This document shows, piece by piece, positions 63,338 through 64,000 of a DNA stretch of 64,000 nucleotides (its first letter is position 1; each line of letters begins with the position of its first letter). The notes beneath the pieces are model-generated. The model searched no databases and was not told the DNA's origin. It saw nothing but the letters and a program-made list of their open reading frames with translations. The DNA lies in assembly GCF_900070365.1 (NCBI RefSeq), contig NZ_LN850107.1, positions 496,001-560,000 on the forward strand. Reading direction: 5' to 3'. This DNA is from Alloactinosynnema sp. L-07. GTDB taxonomy: Bacteria > Actinomycetota > Actinomycetes > Mycobacteriales > Pseudonocardiaceae. Position numbers and translations under genes: made by a program.

Positions 63338-64000
63338 GTGCCAGCCGACCGGATCGACACCGTCGTCAGCCTCTGCAAGCGCAGAGGCTTCGTCTACCCG
63401 TGCGGCGAGATCTACGGCGGCACCAGGTCGGCCTGGGACTACGGACCCCTTGGCGTCGAACTCAAGGACAACATCAAGCGCGCGTGGTGGAAGACCATGG
63501 TGCAGGGCCGCGACGACGTCGTGGGTCTCGACTCGTCGGTGATCCTGCCGCGCCAGGTATGGGTCGCATCCGGACACGTCACCGCCTTCCATGATCCGTT
63601 GGTCGAGTGCACCTCCTGTCACAAGCGTTTCCGGGCCGATCAGCTGGCCGAGGAGTACGCCGCCCGGACCGGCAAGGACCTGCCGGGCGCCGCCTCGGCG
63701 AACCCGGTGTACGACCTGTCCGACGTGCCGTGCCCGAACTGCGGCACCCGCGGTCAGTACACCGAGCCGCGCGAGTTCAACATGATGCTCAAGACCCACC
63801 TCGGCCCGGTGGAGACCGACGAGGGAGTGCACTACCTGCGCCCCGAGACCGCGCAGGGCATCTTCGTCAACTTCCTGAACGTGCAGACCACCTCCCGTCG
63901 CAAGCCGCCGTTCGGCATCGGTCAGATCGGCAAGTCGTTCCGCAACGAGATCACCCCCGGCAACTTCATCTTCCGCACCCGCGAGTTCGAACAGATGGAG
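63338..64000 (+). CDS. glyS: Glycyl-tRNA synthetase, alpha2 type (runs off the right edge)
   Basis: Class II enzyme that charges tRNA-Gly. The first 221 residues are visible. [19 protein letters not shown] and [16 protein letters not shown] are typical of the dimeric type. There is a C-x2-C...C-x2-C zinc insertion ([14 protein letters not shown]). Motif 2 [21 protein letters not shown] is complete. GTG 63338 follows GGAGGG. The gene order zur-smtB-glyS matches relatives. Confidence 0.95.
   Translation, partial: MPADRIDTVVSLCKRRGFVYPCGEIYGGTRSAWDYGPLGVELKDNIKRAWWKTMVQGRDDVVGLDSSVILPRQVWVASGHVTAFHDPLVECTSCHKRFRADQLAEEYAARTGKDLPGAASANPVYDLSDVPCPNCGTRGQYTEPREFNMMLKTHLGPVETDEGVHYLRPETAQGIFVNFLNVQTTSRRKPPFGIGQIGKSFRNEITPGNFIFRTREFEQME

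Overview
The window is about 64 kb of very GC-rich DNA with strong G/C third-codon bias, frequent GTG starts and many ATGA/GTGA overlaps. The gene order points to an actinobacterium, most likely a Pseudonocardiaceae-type filamentous genus; this is inference from content and order, not a database match. The backbone follows the Mycobacterium tuberculosis block around Rv2357c-Rv2413c as I recall it: holA, rpsT, ATP-grasp/alpha-E/transglutaminase trio, lepA, sulfate-reduction genes, hemW, hrcA, dnaJ2, rsmE, HIT, phoH, ybeY, CBS protein, era, recO, uppS, zur/smtB and glyS. The outermost genes, thrC (left) and glyS (right), run off the window.

Layout. 0-13 kb: thrC (partial), holA, esterase, thioesterase, rpsT, MscL with an unusual zinc-ribbon tail, a PemK/SPFH/ribbon-helix-helix group with a perfect 16-bp palindrome, a MITE-like palindromic element, the ATP-grasp/alpha-E/transglutaminase operon and lepA. 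13-26 kb is a mixed accessory stretch: a secreted Ig-like protein, a small HD hydrolase, a membrane protein with a Cys/Ser/Gly tail, hydrolases, a barnase/barstar pair, and an ECF sigma factor fused to a truncated tyrosine-recombinase domain beside a YCII (DGPF) gene. 26.6-31 kb looks like an island: a P-loop ATPase plus a multi-pass membrane patatin phospholipase, next to a decayed antitoxin gene. I consider this pair the best candidate for an undescribed (defence-type) system.

31-39.6 kb is one leftward sulfur-assimilation operon. It is preceded by a 28-residue leader peptide and a possible anti-Shine-Dalgarno helix, followed by sulfite reductase, a zinc-ribbon protein, CysH, CysD, CysN, an SsuABC-type importer and a sirohydrochlorin chelatase. 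Imported sulfur compounds feed APS formation (CysDN), APS reduction (CysH) and sulfite reduction (Sir), and the chelatase supplies siroheme. There is no APS kinase, as expected when APS is reduced directly.

39.7-58.6 kb is mostly housekeeping: HemW, a divergent TetR/P450 pair, the HrcA-DnaJ-RsmE heat-shock/ribosome group, PhoH-YbeY-CBS-Era-RecO-UppS, then a permease pair and the zinc regulators Zur and SmtB. 59.5-63.1 kb holds an ECF sigma/anti-sigma pair, a secreted beta-propeller and a YcnI-type copper protein before glyS.

No rRNA, tRNA, CRISPR array or complete insertion sequence was seen.
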